Counted from the stretch's first letter, positions 9,453 through 19,989 are shown. The stretch is 35,265 nucleotides of DNA from Desulfobacterota bacterium AH_259_B03_O07 (GCA_027717645.1 JALLOG010000019.1:1-35265); one strand, 5' to 3'. Notes: a model not told the origin generated them from the sequence alone. Program-made: numbers and translations.

Positions 9453-10289
9453 ATGATAGATAGAAAGAGAAAAAAATCAAAACCCCAAAAAACGTCCATT
9501 ATATTAACGGTATTATTCCTATCTTTCTGTTTATTGATTGCATGTTATCAGGCACCAGTAACAGGAAGGTCTCAATTTATACTGCTTTCTGAAGATCAGG
9601 AAGTTCAGATGGGACTGATTGCTTACAAGGAAGTACTGCGAAAAGAAAAGATATCAAAAAATGCGGGATATAATCAATCAGTTACCAGGGTGGGTAGAAG
9701 AATTGCCGAGGTTTCAGATAAACCAAATTATGATTGGGAATTTAAGGTTATTAAGGCTGATGACACAATAAATGCCTTTGCCCTACCCGGAGGAAAAGTG
9801 GCTGTTTATACAGGTATTTTACCGATTGCTAAGAACGAGGCTGGCCTTGCCACTATAATGGGACATGAGATTGCACATGCGACTGCCCGCCATGGAGGTG
9901 AAAGGGCAACAACGGGAATACTTGCTGAGCTTGGTGCTGCCGGACTAAGCGCAGCTATTGGAAGCCAGAATCCTGTAGTTTCGAGTGCCATAATGCAAGC
10001 CTACGGGGTAGGTGTTACTGTAGGTGGAATATTACCCTTTAGCCGTGCCCAGGAGGCTGAGGCAGATAGGATTGGGTTAGTATATATGGCGGAGGCGGGG
10101 TACGACCCGAAGGAGGCATTGGATTTCTGGAAAAGGATGGATCAAGCAACCAGGGGTAGCCCAAAGCCACCAAAGTTTTTATCAACACATCCAGGTTATG
10201 GTACAAGGCTTAGTAATATCCAGAAATGGCTTCCAGAAGCGATGAATTATTATGAACGCTCTAAAAAGGCTCCAAACCACCCGATATAG
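9453..10289 (+). CDS. M48 family metalloprotease, probable lipoprotein
   Basis: Lipobox-like LLIACYQAP, GHEIAHATARHGGER (HExxH), FSRAQEAEADRIGLVYMAEAGYDP. Confidence 0.9.
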   Translation: MIDRKRKKSKPQKTSIILTVLFLSFCLLIACYQAPVTGRSQFILLSEDQEVQMGLIAYKEVLRKEKISKNAGYNQSVTRVGRRIAEVSDKPNYDWEFKVIKADDTINAFALPGGKVAVYTGILPIAKNEAGLATIMGHEIAHATARHGGERATTGILAELGAAGLSAAIGSQNPVVSSAIMQAYGVGVTVGGILPFSRAQEAEADRIGLVYMAEAGYDPKEALDFWKRMDQATRGSPKPPKFLSTHPGYGTRLSNIQKWLPEAMNYYERSKKAPNHPI

Positions 10290-10362
10290 ATTTTAGAAAT
10301 TGTTAAAAGTGACTTGGAAGCCTACGAAGTTTCTTGATTGTAATTCGTCTGAACCGGGAAAT

Positions 10363-11034
10363 TTATGGTAATTTTTGATCTTTTCTCGGTGGATGTTTTA
10401 TAATTTCTCCGCTTTCAATATAGTAGGTATCTTCCGCGATGTTAGTAGCAAGGTCTGCAACCCTTTCTATGTCCCTTGCGATTAGAATAAGCTGTATGGA
10501 CTGATCAATTGTTTTGGGATCAGAAAGCATATAGGTAATAAGTTCTCTCATTATCTGGGGTTCCAATTCGTCCACTTCGTCATCCTTTTCGCATACCTGG
10601 CGAGCGAGTTCTTCGTCCGAGTTCACAAAGGATTCTATACTTTCTCGAAGCATCTCCATGGCTTTCTCAGCCATTCTTGGTATATCAATTAGAGGTTTTA
10701 CAGGGGGTTTATCTGCGATAGTGATTACCTTTTTTGCTATATTTACTGAATGATCCCCGATTCTTTCAAGGTCATTATTTATCTTCATAATCATTGTAAC
10801 TTTCCTTAGGTCTTTAGCTTCAGGATGATATAGAGCGAGAATCTTGATAGAGAGATTATCAATCTCAATTTCCATTTTGTTTATAATGTCATCACTTTTT
10901 ATAACCTCTTCTGCTAAAATCATATTTCTTTCAATCAAAGCCCGAACACTTTTGACAATCATTTCTTCGGCAGAGGTTGCCATATTCACCAATAGCTTAG
11001 TGAGATTATTCAAATCTTCTTCAAGTTTAATCAT
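10363..11034 (-). CDS. phoU: Phosphate signalling complex protein PhoU
   Basis: 223 aa, two helical PhoU repeats (MIMKINNDLERIGDHSVNIAKK; LILIARDIERVADLATNIAEDTYYI). Confidence 0.92.
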   Translation of the reverse strand: MIKLEEDLNNLTKLLVNMATSAEEMIVKSVRALIERNMILAEEVIKSDDIINKMEIEIDNLSIKILALYHPEAKDLRKVTMIMKINNDLERIGDHSVNIAKKVITIADKPPVKPLIDIPRMAEKAMEMLRESIESFVNSDEELARQVCEKDDEVDELEPQIMRELITYMLSDPKTIDQSIQLILIARDIERVADLATNIAEDTYYIESGEIIKHPPRKDQKLP

Positions 11035-11126
11035 TTAATTTCTCCCTATTCTTCATTATCTATATATAATAGAACCAAAATGTTAAATAATAAAATCGAT
11101 CTGATTTAACCCCTACGTTCAAGAGT

Positions 11127-11543
11127 CTATTTAGCGAAAGATTTCTGAATCCAGTAGTTTATTTCATCTCTTACCTGTGTGAAAACCAGGTATTTCTCTT
11201 CATCGGAGCCTTCAAAACTTGTTGGATCAGTAAAACTCTTATGAATGTACTTTTTCGCACCGGGAAAATGCGGGCATGTTTCCTTTGCAGAGTCACAAAC
11301 CGTTATCACATAATCGAAAATCAGATCAATAAATTCATTCACACTTTTTGAGGTGTGATTTGATATCTCAATACCTATTTCTTTCATTGCTCGAATGGCA
11401 TATGGATTAGCAAATCGAGGCTTTGTCCCCGCACTATGAGCATCAAATCTGTCACCATAGAGGTTATTTAATATTCCTTCTGCCATCTGTGATCTTGCTG
11501 AGTTATGGGTGCAAATAAATAAGACCTTTTTCTTTTGACTCAT
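11127..11543 (-). CDS. arsC: Arsenate reductase / low-molecular-weight protein tyrosine phosphatase family
   Basis: VLFICTHNSARSQMAEGILN (CX5R-type P-loop), DYVITVCDSAKETCPHFPGAKKYIH. Confidence 0.85.
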   Translation of the reverse strand: MSQKKKVLFICTHNSARSQMAEGILNNLYGDRFDAHSAGTKPRFANPYAIRAMKEIGIEISNHTSKSVNEFIDLIFDYVITVCDSAKETCPHFPGAKKYIHKSFTDPTSFEGSDEEKYLVFTQVRDEINYWIQKSFAK

Positions 11544-11671
11544 AAATATTTTGGTGGAAAGGGCTTTAACTTAATTTTTATCATCACTAGGAATAGAACA
11601 GATTAAATGTATAAAATTTTATTTAGCAGGATGAGATGAGGAATAGATCAACTATTAATAAATATCGGTGC

Positions 11672-12580
11672 TTATCCAAATTTACCGGAGACATAGTCCT
11701 CTGTCTGTTTGTTAGTAGGCCTTAGGAATATGTTTTCTGTTATGTCGTATTCAATTATCCTTCCCAAATACATAAATGCAGTATAGTCTGAAACCCTAGC
11801 CGCTTGTTGCATATTATGTGTGACAATTACAATTGTATAATTTTGTTTGAGCTCGGTTATCAGATCCTCAATTTTCCCCGTTGCAATTGGGTCTAGATCA
11901 GAGCAAGGTTCATCCATTAGCAGGACTTCAGGCTCTACTGCGATAGCTCTGGCAATGCAGAGTCTTTGCTGCTGGCCGCCAGAAAGGCTTAATGCACTTT
12001 CTCCCAACCTGTCCTTTACTTCTTCCCATAGGGCTGCTCCATTTAGACTATTTTCTACTATCTCATCCAGATCGGTGCTGTTCTTAATTCCAGATAGTCT
12101 TGGTCCATAAGCTACATTTTCATAAATTGACTTGGGAAATGGATTAGATTTCTGGAAAACCATTCCAACCCTCTTTCTGAGTTCTGTGACGTCAATATTT
12201 GAGTCGTAAATGTCTTCGCCACTTATCTTTACCGATCCTTCTATTGTTACGCCATCAATTAGGTCATTTAAACGATTTAGGCAGCGAAGAAGTGTGGATT
12301 TTCCACATCCAGATGGGCCAATAACGGCAGTGGCATGATTTTTGGGAATATCGATTAATATATCGATTATGGCGGGCTTACCATCATACTCGAGAGTAAG
12401 GTTTTCAATCTCAACGATGGGATCTGAAATTTCTAATTGATGGCTTCTACCTTCTTTCCTTATGCTGTCTTGCTTTTTATCCTCTAGATTTTGTTTTATC
12501 AATTGATCAGATTTTTTTAAGATTTGGTTATATTTTAGGATATTTCCCTGTACACTTGCCAAATTTAGTATAACCTCCAT
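11672..12580 (-). CDS. pstB: Phosphate ABC transporter ATP-binding protein PstB
   Basis: [20 protein letters not shown] (Walker A), [43 protein letters not shown]. Confidence 0.95.
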   Translation of the reverse strand: MEVILNLASVQGNILKYNQILKKSDQLIKQNLEDKKQDSIRKEGRSHQLEISDPIVEIENLTLEYDGKPAIIDILIDIPKNHATAVIGPSGCGKSTLLRCLNRLNDLIDGVTIEGSVKISGEDIYDSNIDVTELRKRVGMVFQKSNPFPKSIYENVAYGPRLSGIKNSTDLDEIVENSLNGAALWEEVKDRLGESALSLSGGQQQRLCIARAIAVEPEVLLMDEPCSDLDPIATGKIEDLITELKQNYTIVIVTHNMQQAARVSDYTAFMYLGRIIEYDITENIFLRPTNKQTEDYVSGKFG

Positions 12581-12630
12581 TTTCCAAGAATATAAAATTA
12601 TCTGACTAGAACATAATGTGATTTCGTTTA

Positions 12631-14256
12631 TTAAACACCTGGCAGAGTATACTTCTTCCTAAGGTAGTTTCTAATAATTATTGCTGTAAGATTCAATATT
12701 ACAACTATTAAGATAAGTAATAACGTAGTTGTAAATATCATGGGCTTAGCTGCTTCTACATTAGGGGATTGAAATCCTACATCATAAATGTGGAAACCAA
12801 GATGCATAAATTTTCTCTCAAGATGAATAAATGGGAAATGGCTATCAATCGGAAGATCGGGAGCAAGTTTAACAACTCCCGTGATCATAAGAGGTGCCAC
12901 TTCTCCAGTGGCTCTTGCAATTGCTAGGATAACCCCTGTAAGAATCGCTGGCATTGCACTTGGGATCATGACTTTCCAGGTGGTCTCAAATTTTGTGGCT
13001 CCTAGTGCTAGTGAGCCTTCCTTTACTGCCCTCGGGACTGCTGCCAAACCTTCTTCTGTTGCCACAATCACAACAGGAACTGTCAATAAAGCGAGTGTTA
13101 ATGATGCCCATAGGATGCCACCCGTTCCGAGAGTTGGTGTAGGTAGGGACTCTTTAAAGAATAGGCTGTCTATAGTCCCACCAATACCATATATGAAAAA
13201 ACCCACAGCAAAAATTCCAAATACTATAGATGGGACTCCAGCGAGGTTGTTAACACAAATTCTTACTATTCTCACAAGTAGCCCCTGTTTTGCATATTCT
13301 CTGAGATAAAGGGCGGCAAGCACTCCAAATGGTAAAACAACTATGCTCATTATCACGACCATCAACACCGTGCCAAATATTGCAGGAAAAACACCACCCT
13401 CTGTATTCGCTTCTCTTGGGTTGCCCGAAACAAATTCCCAAAGTTTAGAGAAATAAATTAGTAATTTTTCAAATATACTCATTGAATTGGGACGGTAAGC
13501 ACGAACGATAGTTCCTATCGACATTTCTTTTTCTCTACCGTCGATAGTTGAGATTGTTATCCTGTTTTGATTAAGTTGTTTATAGAGGGATGTAAGCTTA
13601 GATTCCTCTTCTTGAAAGAGTTTATTTTGGTCCTCAATCTTTTCTTCAAGTTTTTTGATGGAACTTTTATTTTCTCCTCTCTCAAGTTCCAGTTTGCGGA
13701 TTTGTAATCTGAGTTGTGAAATATTATAGTTGATATCACCTATCTTCTTTTTCTCTATCCTCTTTATTTCCTTATGGATTTCATGGGTCTTAGGAAGGAG
13801 GGATTTAAGAACAGGCCATGACTCCACATTTCCGGTGGCTATTGTCGTTCCGTCTGATCGGATCCCTTTAATAAATCCATACATATTGCCCCATTCAAGT
13901 CTTTCTAAAACAACAGCATCTTTTGGATATTCTATACTTTTAATCTGATTTTCGTCTATCCATTTGAAATCCAATCCATAAAGGTCGCGATTTCCGATCT
14001 TTAACTGAATTCTGGAATCCTTGTTTTTAGCAACGGCTTCACCGGGCTCGGGCTTTTTCTCACGGTTTGATATTTCTCCCATGTAATAAGTGCCGTCATT
14101 CAGTTCTATAACGGCAATGTCTGAAGGCCAGAAGAATCCTAATCCCTTATACATTATGAGAAAGAGCAGGCCACCGATCATAATCAGGCTAAAAACAAGC
14201 GAAAGGCCTGTTAGCCATATAAAAGGATCACCACTTTTCCAGGAATTTTTTTTCAT
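12631..14256 (-). CDS. pstA: Phosphate ABC transporter permease PstA (long form)
   Basis: C-terminal PstA permease domain ([14 protein letters not shown]..., [57 protein letters not shown]) preceded by a coiled-coil-like periplasmic region; overlaps pstC by 4 nt. Confidence 0.92.
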   Translation of the reverse strand: MKKNSWKSGDPFIWLTGLSLVFSLIMIGGLLFLIMYKGLGFFWPSDIAVIELNDGTYYMGEISNREKKPEPGEAVAKNKDSRIQLKIGNRDLYGLDFKWIDENQIKSIEYPKDAVVLERLEWGNMYGFIKGIRSDGTTIATGNVESWPVLKSLLPKTHEIHKEIKRIEKKKIGDINYNISQLRLQIRKLELERGENKSSIKKLEEKIEDQNKLFQEEESKLTSLYKQLNQNRITISTIDGREKEMSIGTIVRAYRPNSMSIFEKLLIYFSKLWEFVSGNPREANTEGGVFPAIFGTVLMVVIMSIVVLPFGVLAALYLREYAKQGLLVRIVRICVNNLAGVPSIVFGIFAVGFFIYGIGGTIDSLFFKESLPTPTLGTGGILWASLTLALLTVPVVIVATEEGLAAVPRAVKEGSLALGATKFETTWKVMIPSAMPAILTGVILAIARATGEVAPLMITGVVKLAPDLPIDSHFPFIHLERKFMHLGFHIYDVGFQSPNVEAAKPMIFTTTLLLILIVVILNLTAIIIRNYLRKKYTLPGV

Positions 14257-16586
14257 AATTGACCGTATTTTTTCCTAAGCCTTTGTCTTACTAATTCTGC
14301 AGCAGTGTTTAACACGAATGTTACGAAAAAAAGTAAAAGTGCTGCAAGGAATAAAACTCTATAGAGTGTCCCCCCGTGTGGGGCTTCTGGAATTTCAACA
14401 GCTATATTTGCCGAAAGCGCCCTAAAACCGTTAAAGATAGACCAATCCATGATAGGGGTATTACCCGTTGCCATAAGCACAATCATTGTTTCTCCAACTG
14501 CTCTTCCAAGTCCAATCATGATTGCTGAAGATATTCCTGCACTTGCCGTTGGAAGGACTACTTTAATAGCTGTTTGCCATCTGTTGGCGCCTAGAGCCAA
14601 AGAGCCTGCGGTTAAATGCTTAGGTACATTTGATAAAGCATCTTCAGCAATACTGAAGATTATAGGAATTACTGCAAATCCCATTGCAAAACCGACTATC
14701 AAAGCATTCCTCTGATCATATTGGAGCCCAAGAACCTCAAATAGCCAATTTCTATAATCTCCGCCGAATAACATATTTTCTAATGGGGTATTTAACCAAA
14801 TACTAATCAGGATCCCTAAAATTATTATTGGTATAAGGAGGAAAAATTCGGTTCCTTCTCTAAACCTGGCATGAATAAACTTTGGCAAGTACTTCCAAAG
14901 AATCATAGCAACTAAAGTTAATATTGTTATGACTAAGGGCATCAAAAAAACTGCTGGAATAATTTTCTCAATGTAGGGTGCAAGCCAGAGGCCAGCAAAG
15001 AATCCCAAAACAACACTGGGTAGAGCTGCCATAATCTCTATAATGGGTTTAATAACATTTCTCATAGATGGGTGCATAAACTGAGAAACGCAAATAGCAC
15101 CCAATAATGACAATGGAATTGCAAAGATAAGAGCATACAGTGCTCCCTTCAGAGTGCCATAGGCGAGTGGTGTAAGGCTCAATTTTGGTTCAAACTCGTC
15201 TGTACCCCCAGTAGACTGCCATACGTAATCAGGTTTCGAATAACCCTCATACCAAACCTTACCGAAAAGTGTTTTTAAATTTGTCTCAGGATGTGGATTA
15301 TCAATATCCCAGTCATAAAAAACACCCTTTTGGTCAATTGCAAGGATGCCGTTTGCTTTTGGGGCGAATGCAATTGCTACTATTGAGGAACCTTCAGTAC
15401 TGAGCTGAAGCAACGTTTGATTTGATGTTGCGTGGTGGAGAGAAATATTACCACTACTATCGGCACTCAGAAAGCTCCTGTCTCTGGAGGATGAAGCAAT
15501 ATTTGTAATGGGTTGGTTGTGAGATTTAAAATGATGAATCTTTTGAAGTTTTCTTCCAATAGGTGAAGTTTCATCTTCAACTTGGAACCAGACAGATACG
15601 ACACCCGAAGCATCTCCTACTATAAGTGAGCGATCTCCTAGCAGGAATCCAAGTGCCGTTAAAGGAGTACCTGGTGGTGCAGTAGCACTTATGACATCCA
15701 CTAGTTTTGGATTCTGTTTATCACTTACCGACCAATGATATAGTCTTCCTTCTTTAGTGCCAACATAGAGGTTATCCAGAAAGCTATCCAGTTCTAAGGA
15801 GGTGACATTGTCTCCTTTTAGGCCTGAAGTTAAATCGTGTTTGAAAAGATTTTTTATTTCGTCGCTAATTAGGCTGCTGGACGTTTCTACTGAGACAAAA
15901 ACAAGTCTGCCATCAGAGGTAATTACAGCAGCAGCCCTTGAATCATCACTGGATTGATTATAGGCCAGCTTGTTTAACGTAATTGATTCAACTAAAAATG
16001 GCTCACCTTCAAATAGCCTTGGCTCGATGATTCTTTTTCCTTCCTGTGTAAAACTTACTTTAAAATTGATTTCTACTGGTAAAACATATCCATCTTCAGT
16101 TCCCAAGGCGTATTGTTTGTTATTTGATGACTCGAAAATTGAACTAACATTTTTTCCTTCTATTTTCGAAAGAGGAACTTGTTTTATGATGCTTCCATCT
16201 TTTAAGGATATAAAATTAATTTTTCCAGTTTTTGTGATGATAAACCCTATTTCTCTATATTCATCCAGCCCTATAGCAAATATGGGAATAGGTTTGTTGA
16301 ATGGAGTGTCATCGGTAATAATTATGGCTATTCCGGCGGTTTGTTTGATGTCGAATCTGCCAGATAAGTCAGCTTTAACTCCCCTCCAAAGGGGAATGAC
16401 CTCTATAGTAATAAAGAAAAGGATAGCTAGGATACTGAGAATAATTGCAATACCACCTGATGTTACTACCAGGCGGGCAAAGAAATCAGCAATCTGCCTT
16501 TTTCTTTTAATACGAGATTTAAAAGCGGATTGCAGATAAATTTTATCTTCTACATCCTTAAGTCTAGTGATGACGGACATAAACAA
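14253..16586 (-). CDS. pstC: Phosphate ABC transporter permease PstC (long form with WD40/beta-propeller-like insertion)
   Basis: C-terminal permease with EDALSNVPKHLTAGSLALGANRWQTAIKVVLPTASAGISSAIMIGLGRAVGETMIVLMATGN. Large N-terminal periplasmic region with repeated NLYVGTKEGRLYHWS / RSLIVGDASGVVSVWF / SFLSADSSGNISLHH units. Confidence 0.9.
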   Translation of the reverse strand: MFMSVITRLKDVEDKIYLQSAFKSRIKRKRQIADFFARLVVTSGGIAIILSILAILFFITIEVIPLWRGVKADLSGRFDIKQTAGIAIIITDDTPFNKPIPIFAIGLDEYREIGFIITKTGKINFISLKDGSIIKQVPLSKIEGKNVSSIFESSNNKQYALGTEDGYVLPVEINFKVSFTQEGKRIIEPRLFEGEPFLVESITLNKLAYNQSSDDSRAAAVITSDGRLVFVSVETSSSLISDEIKNLFKHDLTSGLKGDNVTSLELDSFLDNLYVGTKEGRLYHWSVSDKQNPKLVDVISATAPPGTPLTALGFLLGDRSLIVGDASGVVSVWFQVEDETSPIGRKLQKIHHFKSHNQPITNIASSSRDRSFLSADSSGNISLHHATSNQTLLQLSTEGSSIVAIAFAPKANGILAIDQKGVFYDWDIDNPHPETNLKTLFGKVWYEGYSKPDYVWQSTGGTDEFEPKLSLTPLAYGTLKGALYALIFAIPLSLLGAICVSQFMHPSMRNVIKPIIEIMAALPSVVLGFFAGLWLAPYIEKIIPAVFLMPLVITILTLVAMILWKYLPKFIHARFREGTEFFLLIPIIILGILISIWLNTPLENMLFGGDYRNWLFEVLGLQYDQRNALIVGFAMGFAVIPIIFSIAEDALSNVPKHLTAGSLALGANRWQTAIKVVLPTASAGISSAIMIGLGRAVGETMIVLMATGNTPIMDWSIFNGFRALSANIAVEIPEAPHGGTLYRVLFLAALLLFFVTFVLNTAAELVRQRLRKKYGQL

Positions 16587-16613
16587 TTAGCGAATCACAG
16601 AATAGTCTATGAT

Positions 16614-17627
16614 TCATTGGATTTTTTCTAGTTGTTTTTCAGCAATATTAGCCGTTAGTGGTAAATATCCATCTTTAATTACAACTTCTTGACCTTCTTT
16701 ACTTAGTATGAATTTTAAAAATTCTTCTCTTATTGGGTTTAGGTGCTTATTGGGTTCCTTGTTAATATAGAGGTAAAGAAATCTTCCAAGAGGGTATGAG
16801 CCATTGATAACATTTCCCAGATTCGGCTCTACACATGAGCCCCCGTCTTTTGAAAGTGGCACATCTCTGACACCTGAAGTTTTGTAACCGATACCACTAT
16901 AACCTATTGAATATTGATCCTCAGCTACACCCTGAACTACAGAAGCGGAACCAGGCTGTTCTTTCACGTGGTCTTTATAGTCACCTTTACACAACGCGTG
17001 TTTCTTTATATATCCATAGGTACCAGATGCTGAATTTCTACCATACATGCTTATAGGGCGATTTGCCCAATCACCTGTAAGACCTAATTGTCCCCAAGTT
17101 ATTATGTCTTCGGTTCCTCCACATTTTCTTGTCCTTGAGAAAATTGCATCCACTTGTTCAATGCTGAGACATTCTATTGGATTATCTTTATCAACATAAA
17201 TTGCGAGTGTGTCAATGGATGTACTAATTCTAGTGGGTTTATAGCCGAATGCTTTTTCAAATCTATCTATTTCGGTATTTTTCATAGCACGTGACATGGG
17301 CCCAAACTGTGCCGTTCCCTCAATAAGAGCAGGCGGTGCAGTACTCGAGCCCTTTCCCTCTATCTGGCATCTAACGCTTGGATAAAAATTGTTGAAGCCT
17401 TCGCACCATAGTGTCATTAAATTATTCATAGTGTCTGAGCCAATACTGTTAATATTCCCTGATACACCACTGACCTTTATATAATTTGGTATGTTAGAAT
17501 CTACCTTGACTGGCCCTTGAGCATTGACTCCTTGTGAATTAAATAGAGCACCAACAATTAGAGCAAAGATCGTTTGACTAAATACTAATCTAAATTTTAT
17601 AATGATTTCAGACAGTTTAATTCTCAT
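16614..17627 (-). CDS. pstS: Phosphate ABC transporter substrate-binding protein PstS
   Basis: Signal peptide; SIGSDTMNNLMTLWCEGF, PSVRCQIEGKGSSTAPPALIEGTAQFGPMSRAMK, ISMYGRNSASGTYGYIKKHAL. Confidence 0.93.
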   Translation of the reverse strand: MRIKLSEIIIKFRLVFSQTIFALIVGALFNSQGVNAQGPVKVDSNIPNYIKVSGVSGNINSIGSDTMNNLMTLWCEGFNNFYPSVRCQIEGKGSSTAPPALIEGTAQFGPMSRAMKNTEIDRFEKAFGYKPTRISTSIDTLAIYVDKDNPIECLSIEQVDAIFSRTRKCGGTEDIITWGQLGLTGDWANRPISMYGRNSASGTYGYIKKHALCKGDYKDHVKEQPGSASVVQGVAEDQYSIGYSGIGYKTSGVRDVPLSKDGGSCVEPNLGNVINGSYPLGRFLYLYINKEPNKHLNPIREEFLKFILSKEGQEVVIKDGYLPLTANIAEKQLEKIQ

Positions 17628-17679
17628 TTCGTAGTTCCTCCCTCTTTGGTTTCTATTATCAAGAATTAAACTATAAAAT

Positions 17680-17718
17680 TGTTAAGGGTTTGTTAAGATT
17701 TTATTAATAACGTGTTAA
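17680..17718 (-). promoter_or_regulatory. Putative Pho box array upstream of pstS
   Basis: Minus-strand reading TTAACA-CGTTA-TTAATA-AAATC-TTAACA-AACCC-TTAACA: four hexamers at exact 11-bp spacing (plus-strand coordinates 17713-17718, 17702-17707, 17691-17696, 17680-17685). Confidence 0.75.
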
Positions 17719-17823
17719 TAGTATCTAGATACCTTATTAAAAGGTTAAATATCATTAATATGGTTTAGGTACCTAAGTGGAGAGGACCATGTTTAAAAAT
17801 CATCGTATATTAAATGAGTTGGC

Positions 17824-19113
17824 TCAAGAAGTATATAACGGGAAGTTAATAATAAACTTGGTTCCTTTACCTACTTCACTTTCAACGTCAATTTGTGCAC
17901 CATGAATATTGGCTATATGTTTTACGATGCTGAGTCCTAATCCAGTACCTCCCATCTGTCTTGATCGTGTCTTGTCTACTCTATAAAACCTTTCAAAGAT
18001 TCTTTGTAAGTTTTCTCTCGGGATTCCCATTCCAGTATCAAAAATTTCTATTTTGATGCTTGAGTCTTGATTACTCGCATTCGCCCCAATTGTTCCACCT
18101 TCTGGTGTGTATTTTACAGCATTATCAACAAGATTAATGAACATCTGTTCAAGTAGAAACCTATTCCCCATTGTGATAGGTATAACTTCATTTAAATTGA
18201 GAGCAACTTTAAGATTTTTCTCGGTAGTGTTGCCTTTTAATGAATCATATGATGAAGATATGATTTCCCTAATGTCGACTTTTTCAAAATCTGAAACAAG
18301 TGATTCTTTCGATGAAGATTCCTTGCTTTCAATTTCTGATAGAACAAGCAGGTCAGAGACTATATTTATAAGTCGATCTGTATGCCTATTAATTGTGTTT
18401 AGAAAATGTTTTCTTTCATCTTGGCTTTCATAAGCTTCCTCTTGCAGTGTTTCAGTGTAGCCCTTTATAGCTGTGAGAGGGGTTCTAAGCTCATGAGAGA
18501 CATTAGCAATAAAGTCTGCTTTTATCTTTTCTAGGCTCTTGAAACCGGTTATATCGAATATAACAACAACTAGCTCTTTTTCTGGAGAATCTAGAGGGAT
18601 AACACTTGCTAGGTAGTGTTTTTCAGTCGGATAAAGAAATGCAATTTCTTTTTTGCACTCAGTATTAGTACTTAGGACATCTTCGATTAGCTCATTAAGC
18701 TCTGTGTTTCTAATAATTTCCCAATACCGTTCGTGAGTGAGATCCTCTTTAATTTGAAACATTTCCCTAATAGCGTTGTTAATAAGAATTACTTTGCCGT
18801 TACTCGATAGGAGCATTACGCCTTCACTCATTGAACTTAGGGCTGCTTTTAGCTCACCTCTCTCATGAGTGATTTGTTTGAACGACCGATTTAACATCAG
18901 AGCCATGTCGTTGAGAGCGTCAGAAAGTTTTTTTATCTCGCCTTTATTGTGATCAGTTGAAATTTTTGCGTCTAGATTCCCTTTCCTAATTTCTTCAGAG
19001 AATCGAATAATGTTCTTTATTACTTTTGAGAATTTTCTTGATGTGATTAACAAAAGGGTTATTGCGATAATAGCTATTATTAAGCAGATGAATACAATGA
19101 TGAGCATGATCAA
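17824..19113 (-). CDS. phoR: Sensor histidine kinase PhoR
   Basis: TM, HAMP-like and PAS regions; FIANVSHELRTPLTAIKGYTE H-box; NLVDNAVKYTPEGG, GMGIPRENLQRIFERFYRVDKTRSRQMGGTGLGLSIVKHI. Adjacent to phoB. Confidence 0.9.
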   Translation of the reverse strand: MIMLIIVFICLIIAIIAITLLLITSRKFSKVIKNIIRFSEEIRKGNLDAKISTDHNKGEIKKLSDALNDMALMLNRSFKQITHERGELKAALSSMSEGVMLLSSNGKVILINNAIREMFQIKEDLTHERYWEIIRNTELNELIEDVLSTNTECKKEIAFLYPTEKHYLASVIPLDSPEKELVVVIFDITGFKSLEKIKADFIANVSHELRTPLTAIKGYTETLQEEAYESQDERKHFLNTINRHTDRLINIVSDLLVLSEIESKESSSKESLVSDFEKVDIREIISSSYDSLKGNTTEKNLKVALNLNEVIPITMGNRFLLEQMFINLVDNAVKYTPEGGTIGANASNQDSSIKIEIFDTGMGIPRENLQRIFERFYRVDKTRSRQMGGTGLGLSIVKHIANIHGAQIDVESEVGKGTKFIINFPLYTS

Positions 19114-19216
19114 ACTTAATTTATAATAGGATTTTAAATAGTTATTGGAACTATAAATAGAAGGATTAGAAAAAGTAGCTTGTCAATATAAAATATGAAG
19201 CTCAAACATGGATCTA

Positions 19217-19909
19217 TTAATCTCCTTCCAATTTATATCCTATTCCCCTAATAGTCTTTATCATATTGCCGGCTTTTCCAAGCTTTTCTCTTAAATTTTT
19301 GATATGGACGTCAATTGTTCTATCGTAAACTAGTTTATCATCACCCCAAAGCCTTTTCTTTTTTAGTAATTGATCCCTTGTGAAAACGGTTCCTCTTCTC
19401 TGTATGAGGGCCTCAAGTATTTTGAATTCAGTAGTTGTAAGATCTATTTTGTTCCCATTTACTTTGACGTCGAATTTATCAGGATTGAGAGAAATCGGGC
19501 CAATCTTTAAATTTTCATCTTGAACTTCCTTAATTCCGGTTCTTCTAAGCAGGCTCTTAACCCTCGCTACTAATTCTCTTGGGCTAAAGGGTTTTACTAT
19601 ATAATCGTCGGCACCAAGTTCAAGTCCCACTACTACGTCTGCTTCTGAGGCTTTTGCAGTAAGCATAATAATGGGTAGTTTAGATGTACGATTTTTACTT
19701 TTTAGCATCCTACAAATTTCGAGTCCATCTATTCCGGGGAGCATAATATCTAGTAGTACCAAGTCTGGAATAATGGATTCTAAGAATGAAAGAAAACCCC
19801 TGCCATTATAAAATTCTTTAACCCTATATCCTTCTCGTTTTAGGTGGTGACTTACAAGTTCCACTATGTCCTCTTCGTCATCTACTATCGCAATAACCTT
19901 TTCAGCCAT
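19217..19909 (-). CDS. phoB: OmpR/PhoB-family response regulator PhoB
   Basis: Receiver (DDEEDIVELVSHHLKREG, PDLVLLDIMLPGIDGLE, MLTAKASEADVVVGLELGADDYIVKPFSPRELVARV) plus winged helix (LTTTEFKILEALIQRRGTVFTRDQLL...TIDVHIKNLREKLG). Confidence 0.93.
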   Translation of the reverse strand: MAEKVIAIVDDEEDIVELVSHHLKREGYRVKEFYNGRGFLSFLESIIPDLVLLDIMLPGIDGLEICRMLKSKNRTSKLPIIMLTAKASEADVVVGLELGADDYIVKPFSPRELVARVKSLLRRTGIKEVQDENLKIGPISLNPDKFDVKVNGNKIDLTTTEFKILEALIQRRGTVFTRDQLLKKKRLWGDDKLVYDRTIDVHIKNLREKLGKAGNMIKTIRGIGYKLEGD

Positions 19910-19945
19910 TAGAGTAGCCCCCGATTATCTATATTTCTTAATATT

Positions 19946-19973
19946 ATTATAGATTGGCACACCTCTTTAGCAA
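19946..19973 (-). promoter_or_regulatory. Putative sigma-70 promoter for phoB
   Basis: Minus strand TTGCTA (19968-19973), 16-bp spacer, TATAAT (19946-19951). Confidence 0.45.
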
Positions 19974-19989
19974 TAAAGCTGTTTAGAAC

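Noticed and set aside
12881-13309. 142-aa plus-strand ORF (and 15970-16539, 189 aa)
   Set aside because: Antisense shadows of pstA and pstC; the minus-strand genes are unambiguous.
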